Below are positions 24,912-32,870 of a stretch of DNA of 64,000 bases, in pieces. The translations under genes were made by a program, and so were the position numbers. Under the pieces are notes generated by a model. It saw only the letters and a program-made list of their open reading frames with translations. It ran no database searches and was not told where the DNA came from. The stretch lies in assembly GCA_017439985.1 (NCBI GenBank), contig JAFSIC010000044.1, positions 1-64,000 of the forward strand. Reading direction: 5' to 3'. The first letter of the stretch is position 1. The number at the start of each line of letters is the position of its first letter. The DNA comes from Oscillospiraceae bacterium. Lineage in GTDB: Bacteria; Bacillota; Clostridia; Oscillospirales; Ruminococcaceae.

Positions 24912-25925
24912 TTATTCTGCTTCTTTGGTCTCGGTTTTCAGTTCGTGCAGAGCGTTCTGCATTTCCTCGATCACCTTGTTGTCCACATATTCTTTCGCCT
25001 GACGGATCGCATTTTTGAAGGCCTTCGCGTCGGAGCTGCCGTGGGCTTTGATGACAGGCAGGGATGCGCCCAGGAGAGGTGCGCCGCCATGCTCTTTGTA
25101 GTCCATGGATTTTTTGAACGCCGCGATCTTGTCCTTCATGAGAAGAGCTGCGATCTTGGTTTTCAGGTTTGCCATGAACATACCTTTCAGCTCATTGGAG
25201 AAGTATTTTGCCAGACCTTCGGTCAGTTTCAAAGCAACGTTGCCCACGAAACCATCGCAGACAGCCACGTCACATTCTCCAAGAGCCAAGCCGCGTGCTT
25301 CCACGTTGCCGATGAAGTTGACCGGAGCTTTCTGCAGCAGTTTGTAGCTTTCCAGCTGCAGTTCCAGACCTTTGGTTTCCTCAGTGCCGATATTGATCAG
25401 ACCGACGCGAGGATTCTTCACACCTTTCAGTCGCTCCATATACACGCTGCCCATGACGCCGAACTGTGCCAGCATTTCCGGACGGCATTCTGCATTGGCG
25501 CCGGCATCCATCAGCAAATAGAATTTGTTTGCATTCGGAATGACGGTTGCCAGACCCACACGACGTACGCCCTTCAGACGTTTTACAATGAGAGATGCGC
25601 CAACCACCAATGCGCCGGTGCTGCCAGCAGAAACGAAAGCATCGCCTTCGCCGTTTTTCAGCGCTTTCATACCCATTGCCATGGAGCTGTCTGCATATTC
25701 TTTCAGCAGAGTGGTAGGATCGGCTTCCACAGGGATCACAGCAGGCGCATGGAGGATGTCCATGCCGTCCAGCGCGATGCCATTGTCTTTTGCACAGGCA
25801 CGAATCTTCTCTTCGTCACCGCAGAGAGTGATCTCAACGCCGTATTCTTCTTTTGCCAGTGCGCAGCCTTTCAGCACCTCCAGTGGTGCGTGATCGCCGC
25901 CAAAGGCATCTACGATAATTCTCAT
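24912..25925 (-). CDS. plsX: Phosphate acyltransferase PlsX
   Basis: 337-residue enzyme that makes acyl-phosphate from acyl-ACP for phospholipid synthesis. It begins MRIIVDAFGGDHAPLEVLKG and contains DPTTLLKEYADSSMAMGMKAL (read in two parts near 71-92), GDAFVSAGSTGALVVGA (about 94) and GNVEARGLALGECDVAVCDGFVGN (about 207-230), all family blocks. The usual plsX-acpP-rnc order is broken: there is no acyl carrier protein gene between plsX and rnc. It is preceded by trmFO with a 25-base gap. Confidence 0.96.
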   Translation of the reverse strand: MRIIVDAFGGDHAPLEVLKGCALAKEEYGVEITLCGDEEKIRACAKDNGIALDGMDILHAPAVIPVEADPTTLLKEYADSSMAMGMKALKNGEGDAFVSAGSTGALVVGASLIVKRLKGVRRVGLATVIPNANKFYLLMDAGANAECRPEMLAQFGVMGSVYMERLKGVKNPRVGLINIGTEETKGLELQLESYKLLQKAPVNFIGNVEARGLALGECDVAVCDGFVGNVALKLTEGLAKYFSNELKGMFMANLKTKIAALLMKDKIAAFKKSMDYKEHGGAPLLGASLPVIKAHGSSDAKAFKNAIRQAKEYVDNKVIEEMQNALHELKTETKEAE

Positions 25926-25950
25926 GGGATCTTCCTCCTTAGTGTAAGTA

Positions 25951-27261
25951 CTATTTGCGGCTGTCCAGATAAGCCTGCAGACTTTCCAGTGCGCGGTTTG
26001 CGATCAGCTCGTAACGCTGTGCTTTGTCGCGGATGCGGGTGTCCAGCGGAGGCAGGATGCCCATATTGGCACCCATCGGCTGGAAATCGCTGATGGATTC
26101 ATCGCTGATGTAGCGAGCCAGCGCACCCAGCATGGTATCAGCAGGAAGAACCAGAGGTTCTTCTCCCTTGGCAGCCAGCCACAGATTCTGCGCTGCCAGA
26201 ATGCCGGAGGCTGCGGATTCCATATAGCCTTCCACACCGGTCATCTGACCGGCAAAGTAAATACGTCTGTCCTGTTTCAGACAGAAGGTGTTGTCCAGCA
26301 GTTTCGGAGAGTTCAGGAAGGTGTTGCGGTGCATGACACCGTAACGGATGAACTCTGCATTGGCAAGACCCGGAATCATGCCGAAAACGCGTTTCTGTTC
26401 CGGGAATTTCAGATTGGTCTGGAAGCCTACCAGATTGTACAGAGTACCCTGATTGTTTTCGCTTCGCAGCTGAACCACTGCCCATGGACGATGGCCGGTT
26501 CTCGGGTCGGTCAGACCCACCGGTTTCAGCGGACCGAAGCGCAGAGTGTCTGCGCCGCGTTTTGCCATGACTTCCACCGGCATACAGCCTTCATATACTT
26601 TGAATTCCTGTTTCTCAAAGGTATGAAGCTCCACAGCTTCGGCATTGACCAGCGCTTCATGGAACGCTTCGTACTCCTCTTTGTTCATCGGGCAGTTGAT
26701 GTAGTCATCATCGCCACGTCCGTAACGGGCAGCAAAGAAAACTTTTTCCTTGTCGATGGAGTCGAAGGTCACGATCGGAGCTGCCGCATCGAAGAAGGAC
26801 AGGTATTTTTCACCGCAGAGCTTGCCGATCTCAGCTGCCAGATGCTCTTCAGTCAGCGGGCCGCTGGCAATGATCACATATCCTTCTTCCGGGATCTTGT
26901 CCACGCGCTCATGGATCACGGTAATATTCGGATGATTTTCGATTTTTTCAGTGATGTAGTCGGAGAATTTCTCGCGGTCTACTGCCAGCGCACCGCCGGC
27001 AGGAACTTCGGTCTCCAGAGCTGCTTCCATGCACAGAGAGCCCAGACGACGCATCTCTTCCTTCATCAGACCGGCAGCGGAGCCGACGCGTTTTGCTTTC
27101 AGAGAGTTGGAGCAAATCAGCTCAGCATAGCCGGTATATTTATGGGCAGGAGAATACTGCACCGGTTTCATTTCATAAAGGTCAACCTGCGCGCCGCGCT
27201 GAGCAAGGGCCCATGCTGCTTCGACACCGGCGAGACCTGCACCGATAACGGTAACTTTCAT
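25951..27261 (-). CDS. trmFO: Methylenetetrahydrofolate--tRNA-(uracil-5-)-methyltransferase TrmFO
   Basis: 436-residue flavoprotein that makes m5U54 in tRNA using methylene-THF and FAD. N-terminal dinucleotide motif VTVIGAGLAGVEAAWALAQRG, then YTGYAELICSNSLKA (about 42-56) and LAVDREKFSDYITEKI. C-terminal block YFAGQMTGVEGYMESAASG (about 312-330) contains the second FAD contact. The ATG at 27261 is seven bases after AAGGAG and gives MKVTVIG; the ATG two codons upstream is too close to the site. It follows topA by about 15 bases, a conserved topA-trmFO order. Confidence 0.96.
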   Translation of the reverse strand: MKVTVIGAGLAGVEAAWALAQRGAQVDLYEMKPVQYSPAHKYTGYAELICSNSLKAKRVGSAAGLMKEEMRRLGSLCMEAALETEVPAGGALAVDREKFSDYITEKIENHPNITVIHERVDKIPEEGYVIIASGPLTEEHLAAEIGKLCGEKYLSFFDAAAPIVTFDSIDKEKVFFAARYGRGDDDYINCPMNKEEYEAFHEALVNAEAVELHTFEKQEFKVYEGCMPVEVMAKRGADTLRFGPLKPVGLTDPRTGHRPWAVVQLRSENNQGTLYNLVGFQTNLKFPEQKRVFGMIPGLANAEFIRYGVMHRNTFLNSPKLLDNTFCLKQDRRIYFAGQMTGVEGYMESAASGILAAQNLWLAAKGEEPLVLPADTMLGALARYISDESISDFQPMGANMGILPPLDTRIRDKAQRYELIANRALESLQAYLDSRK

Positions 27262-27276
27262 CGTCATTCTCCTTCC

Positions 27277-29364
27277 CTATTCTTTGTCTTCTTTTTCTTT
27301 TACATAGCCACAGCCCTCTTTGAGGCAATGGATCTCGCCGCCGCGGACATTCTTCTTGAAAAGAGAACTGCCGCATTGCGGACATTTTTCAGCCAGCGGC
27401 TTATCCCAGGTCATGAAGCTGCAGTTCGGGTTGTCTTCACAGCCGAAGTAAGCCTTGCCTTTTTTGGATTTCTTCGCCAGAACACGCTTGCCGCAGATTG
27501 GGCAGGTCGCGTTGGTATCCTGAACGATGCGTTTGGTGTTGGCACACTCCGGATAGCCCGGGCAAGCCAGGAATTTGCCGTAGCGTCCCATCTTCACCAC
27601 CATGTTTCTGCCGCATTTTTCGCAGATCACGTCGGTCACTTCGTCCGGAACTTTCATGTGGATGCCTTCCATTTCAGCTTCTGCTTTTTTCAGCGCAGAA
27701 TCGAAATCGGTATAGAACTCGCGGAGCATATCATGCCAGTCCACGCTGCCCTCTTCCACACGGTCAAGGTCGGTTTCCATCTGTGCAGTGAAGTCCACGT
27801 TGACGATGTTGCTGAAGCGTTCTTCCATCAGCTGATTGGTCACCTCACCCAGAGCGGTCGGGATCAGACTCTTGCCGTCACGCTCCACATAACCGCGAGC
27901 GAGAACGGTGGTCAGGGTTGGGGCATAGGTACTTGGACGACCGATACCGTTTTCCTCCAGCGCTTTGATGATAGAAGCCTCGGTGTAACGAGCCGGTGGC
28001 TGAGTAAAGTGCTGAGTACCTGCCAAGTCGTCCAGGTGGAGCACTTCCCCTTCATTCAGTTCCGGCAGCGGAGCGGATTTCTCCTCCGGAGTATCCTTGC
28101 TTTCTTCGTAAACAGCAGTGTAACCATCAAAAATAACGGTGTAGCCGCTGGCACGGAAGCCGTAGTCGCCGCAGTTGATGCTTGCAGAAACGGTGTTCAG
28201 CTGGCAGTTTGCCATCTGGCTTGCAATAAAGCGTTCCCAAACCAGCTTGTACAGTTTGTACTGGTCAGCGGTCAGGGATTCTTTCACCATCTCCGGAGTC
28301 ATGTCCGGCATGGTAGGACGAATCGCTTCGTGGCCATCCTGTGCGTTGTTTTTCTGTTTGTAAACACGAGGAGATTCCGGCAGATAGTTAGCGCCGTATT
28401 TGCCGCTGATGAAATCAGCAGCAGCTTTTTTTGCCTCGTCGGAGATTCGCAGAGAGTCGGTTCTCATGTAGGAAATGAGACCCACTGCACCGAGCTTCGG
28501 CAGAGAGATACCCTCGTACAGCTCCTGAGCTGCCTTCATGGTTCTCTTCGCCTGGAAGCCAAGACGGCGGGAAGCCTCCTGCTGCATGGTGGAGGTGGTA
28601 AACGGAGGCGCCGGAGCTTTCTGACGCACACCTTTCTTGATATTGGAAACCACATGATCTTTTCCTTCCAATTCGGCAAGGATGCGGTCGTTTTCTTCTT
28701 TGCTGTGGATCTCGATCTTTTCGTCTTTATAGGTTGCCAGACGAGCACCGAACTGCTTCTTGGAGCTGTGGGCATGGTACTTGCTGTCGATGTTCCAGTA
28801 TTCTTCCGGAACAAAGGCACGAACTTCACGCTCACGATCGACGATCAGTTTTACAACGATGGACTGCACGCGTCCTGCAGAGAGGCCCTTCTTCACCTTT
28901 TTCCACAGGAATGGGCTCAGATTATAGCCAAGCAGTCTGTCCAGCAGACGACGGGTCTGCTGTGCGTCAACCAGCTTCAGGTCGATTTCACGAGGTTTCG
29001 CCATACCGCTCTTGACACCGGTTTTGGTGATCTCATTGAAGGTCACACGGTTTTTCTGATCCAAATCCAGACCCAGCATAGCTGCCAAGTGCCAGGAAAT
29101 TGCTTCACCCTCGCGGTCCGGGTCGGTCGCAAGGTACACGAAATCAGATTTTTTTGCCGCAGCTTTCAGAGCTTTTCTCAAATCGCCCTTGCCGCGGATA
29201 TCAATGTAATCCGGCTGGAAATTGTTTTCCACATCAATGCCCAGTCGGCTCTTCGGCAAATCGCGGACATGACCCATAGACGCCATAACTTCATAGCCGC
29301 GTCCAAGGTACTTTTTGATCGTTTTCGCTTTTGCCGGGGATTCCACGATCACTAATTTAGACAT
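27277..29364 (-). CDS. topA: DNA topoisomerase I
   Basis: 695-residue type IA topoisomerase. The TOPRIM domain begins LVIVESPAKAKTIKKYLG and includes ATDPDREGEAISWHL (about 96-110). The active-site Tyr is in LISYMRTDSLRIS near 295. Three C-terminal Cys4 zinc ribbons are present: CEKCGRNM...CPGYPEC, CPICGKRV...CEDNPNC and CPQCGSSL...CLKEGC. Length and layout are standard for Firmicutes. It lies 29 bases after dprA. Confidence 0.97.
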   Translation of the reverse strand: MSKLVIVESPAKAKTIKKYLGRGYEVMASMGHVRDLPKSRLGIDVENNFQPDYIDIRGKGDLRKALKAAAKKSDFVYLATDPDREGEAISWHLAAMLGLDLDQKNRVTFNEITKTGVKSGMAKPREIDLKLVDAQQTRRLLDRLLGYNLSPFLWKKVKKGLSAGRVQSIVVKLIVDREREVRAFVPEEYWNIDSKYHAHSSKKQFGARLATYKDEKIEIHSKEENDRILAELEGKDHVVSNIKKGVRQKAPAPPFTTSTMQQEASRRLGFQAKRTMKAAQELYEGISLPKLGAVGLISYMRTDSLRISDEAKKAAADFISGKYGANYLPESPRVYKQKNNAQDGHEAIRPTMPDMTPEMVKESLTADQYKLYKLVWERFIASQMANCQLNTVSASINCGDYGFRASGYTVIFDGYTAVYEESKDTPEEKSAPLPELNEGEVLHLDDLAGTQHFTQPPARYTEASIIKALEENGIGRPSTYAPTLTTVLARGYVERDGKSLIPTALGEVTNQLMEERFSNIVNVDFTAQMETDLDRVEEGSVDWHDMLREFYTDFDSALKKAEAEMEGIHMKVPDEVTDVICEKCGRNMVVKMGRYGKFLACPGYPECANTKRIVQDTNATCPICGKRVLAKKSKKGKAYFGCEDNPNCSFMTWDKPLAEKCPQCGSSLFKKNVRGGEIHCLKEGCGYVKEKEDKE

Positions 29365-29393
29365 GTCATCACCTGTATACTTTCTAAACGGAC

Positions 29394-30587
29394 TTAGCGT
29401 CCGAATTGTTTTCCGGGATAAGCCTTCACAAGGCCATCTATTTCAAGCTCGCTCAGTTCCGCGAGCAGTTCAAACAGTTCCATACCGCAGAGCAGCGCCA
29501 ATTCCTCGGCGTGCAGCGGTTTGTCCGTCATTTTCTTAAGAATCTCCCTCTTGTGCGGCTCCAGATCGTCCGGGATCGGCCGTAATGCCGGAGCAGCAGA
29601 CACCGCTTCCTTGTGCGGCACTTCTTTTTCTTTGACGGTTTGCTTGTGTTCTGCCACAGACTTGTGCCCTTTCTGCAGGGACATTCGACTGTGGATCGTT
29701 GTTTTCATTCTATCCCCATAGAGCGCAGAATATTCTTCCACCACGCTTTCCGGTGAGAGAACGATGGTTGCACCCTGTCTCAGCAGCTGCAGATTACCTG
29801 CGCCGTTGCGGTTATAGAGGTCGCTTGGCAGTGCAAACACATCTCTTCCCTGTTCCAATGCCAGATCGGCTGTAATGAGGGAACCGCTGCCTTTCGGCGC
29901 TTCCACCACAACGGTACCAAGACTAAGACCGGCAAGAATACGGTTCCTTACCGGGAAATTGCTGCCGCGAACTTCGGTTCCCGGCGGATATTCTGTGATC
30001 ATCACGCCTTTGCGGGCAATATTACGACGCAGTTCCACATTCCCGCTCGGATAGCTGACATCCAATCCGCAGCCGGCGACACCAATGGTCAGCCCACCCG
30101 CATCCAACGCGCCCTGATGGGCGGCGCTGTCGATACCAAGTGCCATACCGCTGACGATACCAAAGCCGTACTGTGCCAGATCGTGGGCCAGATCCCCCGA
30201 CACACGGACACCGTTCGGGCTGGCACGACGAGTTCCAACCATGGTGATCAGCAGCGTTTCATTCAGAAGGGAACCGTTGCCGATTCCGTAGAGGACCAGC
30301 GGAACCTGATAAATATGTTTGAGGCGTTCGGGATAGTCTTCATCTGTAGGTACAAGAATCCAGATGTGCTTTTCCTCACAGCGGCGCATAATATCCTGCG
30401 CTGCTGCCAGAGGAGTCTGCTTCAGCTTGCGCACGGTAGCATCCGTAAAGCAGCTGAGTTTCAGCAATTCTTCTTCGGAGGAGTGATACAGCTGTGCTGG
30501 ATCCATATTCTGTTTGACGATCAAATCCGCAACAGCGCTGCCGCAGCCTAAGGCACATTGCAGCCAGATCCAGTAGACTTTTTCCAT
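29394..30587 (-). CDS. dprA: DNA-processing protein DprA
   Basis: 397-residue Rossmann-fold protein that loads RecA on incoming single-stranded DNA. Characteristic blocks are LLITMVGTRRASPNGVRVS (about 119), GIVSGMALGIDSAAHQGALD (about 150), TIGVAGCGLDVSYPSGN (about 174) and EAPKGSGSLITADLALEQGRDVFALP (read in two parts, about 231-256). A C-terminal winged-helix segment is near 335-395. The ATG at 30587 is preceded by AGGAGGAAGAGAT, so the frame open to 30713 is over-long. It precedes topA. Competence genes are not in view. Confidence 0.95.
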   Translation of the reverse strand: MEKVYWIWLQCALGCGSAVADLIVKQNMDPAQLYHSSEEELLKLSCFTDATVRKLKQTPLAAAQDIMRRCEEKHIWILVPTDEDYPERLKHIYQVPLVLYGIGNGSLLNETLLITMVGTRRASPNGVRVSGDLAHDLAQYGFGIVSGMALGIDSAAHQGALDAGGLTIGVAGCGLDVSYPSGNVELRRNIARKGVMITEYPPGTEVRGSNFPVRNRILAGLSLGTVVVEAPKGSGSLITADLALEQGRDVFALPSDLYNRNGAGNLQLLRQGATIVLSPESVVEEYSALYGDRMKTTIHSRMSLQKGHKSVAEHKQTVKEKEVPHKEAVSAAPALRPIPDDLEPHKREILKKMTDKPLHAEELALLCGMELFELLAELSELEIDGLVKAYPGKQFGR

Positions 30588-30609
30588 ATCTCTTCCTCCT
30601 GTTGAAAAC

Positions 30610-31401
30610 TTATTGGCGGCACATCTCCCAAATGACGATGGATGCAGCAATAGCTGCGTTGAGAGATTCTGCCTTGCCTGCCATCGGAATGATGACCGGC
30701 GCTGTGCAGGCATCGATGACCTGCTGGGTCAGACCGTTGCCCTCGTTGCCGATGACAGCGGCGCACTTACCCTCCAGTTTCAGCTCTGTGATGGGTACGC
30801 TCTTGTCGGAAAGCGCAGTTGCATACACCGCAAAGTCCTGTTCTTTCAGTTCCTCGATGGCAGCTTCGATGTTTTCCACCACTTTGATCGGCAGGCGGAA
30901 CACGCCGCCCATGGTGGAACGAAGCACCTTCGGAGAGGTCAGGTCAGGACAATCGGCGGACAGAATCAAGCCGTCGATGCCGAATGCTTCGGCAGAACGG
31001 ATGATGGTGCCGATGTTGCCCGGATCCTGCAGAGAAGACAGCAGAAGGACACGCTGCCATTTCATTGTATCAACTGTTGTGCCGTTGTCAAGTGTCTGAA
31101 AGACGCAAAATACGCCCTGAGGAGTCTGAGTATCAGAAATTTTTGCAGAAAGTTCTTCTGTGATGACAAAAATCTGTTCGGACTGCTCCAAAACAGTCGA
31201 ACATTTTTCCAGCATATCTTCCACGATGAAGGTCTGCAGAGGCTTCAAACCGCTGCGTACCGCGTCCTCACAAAGACGCTGACCTTCGGTCACGAAGAGA
31301 CCTTCTTCCCTGCGGTATTTGCGGCTGCTCACCAGCTTCGCACAGCGTTTTACCTGTTTATTATCCTTGGAAGCAATCAGCTGATAATTCTCGGAATACA
31401 T
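30610..31401 (-). CDS. TrmH/SpoU family RNA 2'-O-ribose methyltransferase
   Basis: 263-residue SPOUT methyltransferase. The N-terminal substrate domain includes SKDNKQVKRCAKLVSSRKYRREEGLFVTEG (read as two blocks, residues 8-38). The SAM-binding trefoil-knot motifs are LQDPGNIGTIIRSAEAFGID (about 132), CAAVIGNEGNGLTQQVID (about 213) and IPMAGKAESLNAAIAASIVIWE near the C-terminus. The ATG at 31401 has GGAAAGGAGAAGGAG upstream. It is next to rplT, a common position for an rRNA methyltransferase; the exact nucleotide is unknown. Confidence 0.9.
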   Translation of the reverse strand: MYSENYQLIASKDNKQVKRCAKLVSSRKYRREEGLFVTEGQRLCEDAVRSGLKPLQTFIVEDMLEKCSTVLEQSEQIFVITEELSAKISDTQTPQGVFCVFQTLDNGTTVDTMKWQRVLLLSSLQDPGNIGTIIRSAEAFGIDGLILSADCPDLTSPKVLRSTMGGVFRLPIKVVENIEAAIEELKEQDFAVYATALSDKSVPITELKLEGKCAAVIGNEGNGLTQQVIDACTAPVIIPMAGKAESLNAAIAASIVIWEMCRQ

Positions 31402-31445
31402 CTCCTTCTCCTTTCCCCTTTCTAAAACCAAAACAAAATCCTTGA

Positions 31446-31482
31446 TAAGAAAAGACGCCCGTTGTCATAAAGACCCGGGCGT
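31446..31482 (-). terminator. Terminator after rplT
   Basis: Arms 31455-31461 and 31476-31482 (ACGCCCG/CGGGCGT on the minus strand) followed by CTTTTCTT, just after the L20 stop codon. The 14-base loop is large, so some read-through into the next gene, which lacks a visible promoter, is plausible. Confidence 0.7.
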
Positions 31483-31492
31483 TTGTTATCGA

Positions 31493-31846
31493 TTAAAGAG
31501 CAGCTTTTGCTTTTTCAACCAGAGCGGTGAAAGCAGCTGGATCGTGGATAGCGATCTCAGACAGCATTTTTCTGTTCAGTTCGATACCTGCTTTGTTCAG
31601 GCCATTGATGAACTGAGAGTAGTTGATGCCGTTGGTTTTGCAAGCAGCAGAAATTCTGGTGATCCAGATCTGTCTGAATTCACGTTTTTTCTGTTTACGG
31701 CCAATGTATGCATACTGACCGGATTTGTATACTGCCTGTTTAGCAGTTTTGAACAGTCTGGATTTGCCGCCAAAGTAACCTTTAGCCAGTTTCAGAACTC
31801 TTTTTCTTCTTTTGCGAGTCATCATCGCGCCCTTAACACGAGCCAT
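31493..31846 (-). CDS. rplT: 50S ribosomal protein L20
   Basis: 117-residue basic ribosomal protein: [31 protein letters not shown] (read as two parts) at the N-terminus and [26 protein letters not shown] sequence near 80-100. Length is typical. L20 assembles 23S rRNA and in Bacillus represses the infC-rpmI-rplT operon by binding its leader; the leader here shows a terminator-like stem, so the same control is plausible. Third gene of the operon. Confidence 0.97.
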   Translation of the reverse strand: MARVKGAMMTRKRRKRVLKLAKGYFGGKSRLFKTAKQAVYKSGQYAYIGRKQKKREFRQIWITRISAACKTNGINYSQFINGLNKAGIELNRKMLSEIAIHDPAAFTALVEKAKAAL

Positions 31847-31884
31847 ATCTATATACCTCCGTAGTATTCAGTCGTAAATTTATA

Positions 31885-32088
31885 TTATTTGAAAGGAATC
31901 AGCAGTTTGATTGCTTTAACGTTGGTCTTGTCAGCGTAAGCAGCTTTTCTCAGACCTCTTTTACGTTTGCTGGTTTTGCCTGCGTTGTTCAGCAGGTGGG
32001 ATTTGTAAGCATGAGCACGTTTGATTTTACCGGTTTTGGTCAGTTTGAAACGTTTTTTAGCACCAGTATGAGTTTTCAGCTTTGGCAT
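31885..32088 (-). CDS. rpmI: 50S ribosomal protein L35
   Basis: 67-residue basic protein, [31 protein letters not shown] (read as two parts), ending in [21 protein letters not shown]; fits L35 over its full length. It lies 22 bases after infC and 38 bases before rplT in the classical operon. Confidence 0.97.
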   Translation of the reverse strand: MPKLKTHTGAKKRFKLTKTGKIKRAHAYKSHLLNNAGKTSKRKRGLRKAAYADKTNVKAIKLLIPFK

Positions 32089-32110
32089 GGTGAATAGTCC
32101 TCCTTAAGAT

Positions 32111-32641
32111 TTACTTGTTTGGTTTTGCAGACATGAACATTACCAGACTGCGGCCTTCCATTTTTGGAGCCTTATCAACGACGCCTGCAGTGCAAGCTTC
32201 TTTGAAGCGGTCCATTACTTCGTTGCCCAGTTCCGGATGAGCCAGCTCACGTCCACGGAAACGGATGGCAACTTTCACACGGTCGCCATGCTCCAGGAAC
32301 TTGATGGCCTGGTTCACTTTGGTATTGAAGTCATGAGTGTCGATTTTCAGAGAAAGACGAACCTCTTTCACTTCAACAACTTTCTGTTTTTTCTTTGCTT
32401 CTTTTTCTCGTTTCGCCTGTTCGAAGCAGTATTTACCGTAGTTCATAATGCGGCAAACAGGTGGCTCAGCCTTCGGAGCGATGTTTACGAGGTCCAGACT
32501 TTCTTTCTTAGCCAGTTCCAGCGCTGCCTTGGTAGGCATGATGCCCAGCTGAGCACCGTCAGCACCGATAACACGGATTTCTTTGTCGCGGATCTCTTCG
32601 TTGATCAGCATATCGTTCTTTTTGCTATTGTTGCTGCTAAT
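32111..32641 (-). CDS. infC: Translation initiation factor IF-3, with AUU start codon
   Basis: 176-residue factor that binds the 30S subunit and checks initiator pairing. The N domain contains INEEIRDKEIRVIGADGAQLG and the C domain VKEVRLSLKIDTHDFNTK and GDRVKVAIRFRGRELAHPELG. The frame is open to an ATG at 32710, but that ATG lies inside the leader stem. GGAGGT is seven bases before an ATT codon at 32641, giving (M)SSNNSKKNDMLINEE. An AUU start is the conserved autoregulatory feature of infC in other bacteria, because IF-3 discriminates against it. First gene of the ribosomal operon. Confidence 0.93.
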   Translation of the reverse strand: MSSNNSKKNDMLINEEIRDKEIRVIGADGAQLGIMPTKAALELAKKESLDLVNIAPKAEPPVCRIMNYGKYCFEQAKREKEAKKKQKVVEVKEVRLSLKIDTHDFNTKVNQAIKFLEHGDRVKVAIRFRGRELAHPELGNEVMDRFKEACTAGVVDKAPKMEGRSLVMFMSAKPNK

Positions 32642-32826
32642 GGTAAGCACCTCCAAAGTACTGTGAATAAAAAATGAAGCGCAGGCAGAAATCCGCCTAC
32701 GCTTTCTCAATCACATAACATGACCCAAATTTCACAGTTTCCTGATTCACTTGGGGAAAGGTATTGACTCGGCTGCGCCTTCCTGCGAGCCGGTGAGAAC
32801 GGATTTATGTTCTGCTTTGTTGTTCT
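32642..32826 (-). promoter_or_regulatory. infC-rpmI-rplT leader with attenuator-like terminator
   Basis: About 185 bases of untranslated leader. A 9-base stem (32678-32686 with 32695-32703, AGCGTAGGC/GCCTGCGCT on the minus strand) is followed by TCATTTTTTATT, an intrinsic terminator upstream of infC. Further 5', CGGCTCGC and GCGCAGCCG can form another stem around 32770-32795. The layout resembles L20-type leaders of Firmicutes, in which L20 promotes termination; identity was not checked by a covariance model. Confidence 0.7.
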
Positions 32827-32832
32827 TGCTTA

Positions 32833-32860
32833 TTATAGCATGGATTTTTCGGATGTCAAG
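32833..32860 (-). promoter_or_regulatory. Promoter of the infC operon
   Basis: Consensus TTGACA (32855-32860) and TATAAT (32833-32838) with a 16-base spacer on the minus strand. The -35 box is 11 bases after the addA stop. It probably drives infC and much of the downstream run to leuS. Confidence 0.9.
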
Positions 32861-32870
32861 TACTTTTTGC

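Noticed and set aside
32642..32710. In-frame ATG start for infC at 32710
   Set aside because: It lies inside the terminator stem of the leader and lacks a ribosome site; the ATT at 32641 has one.
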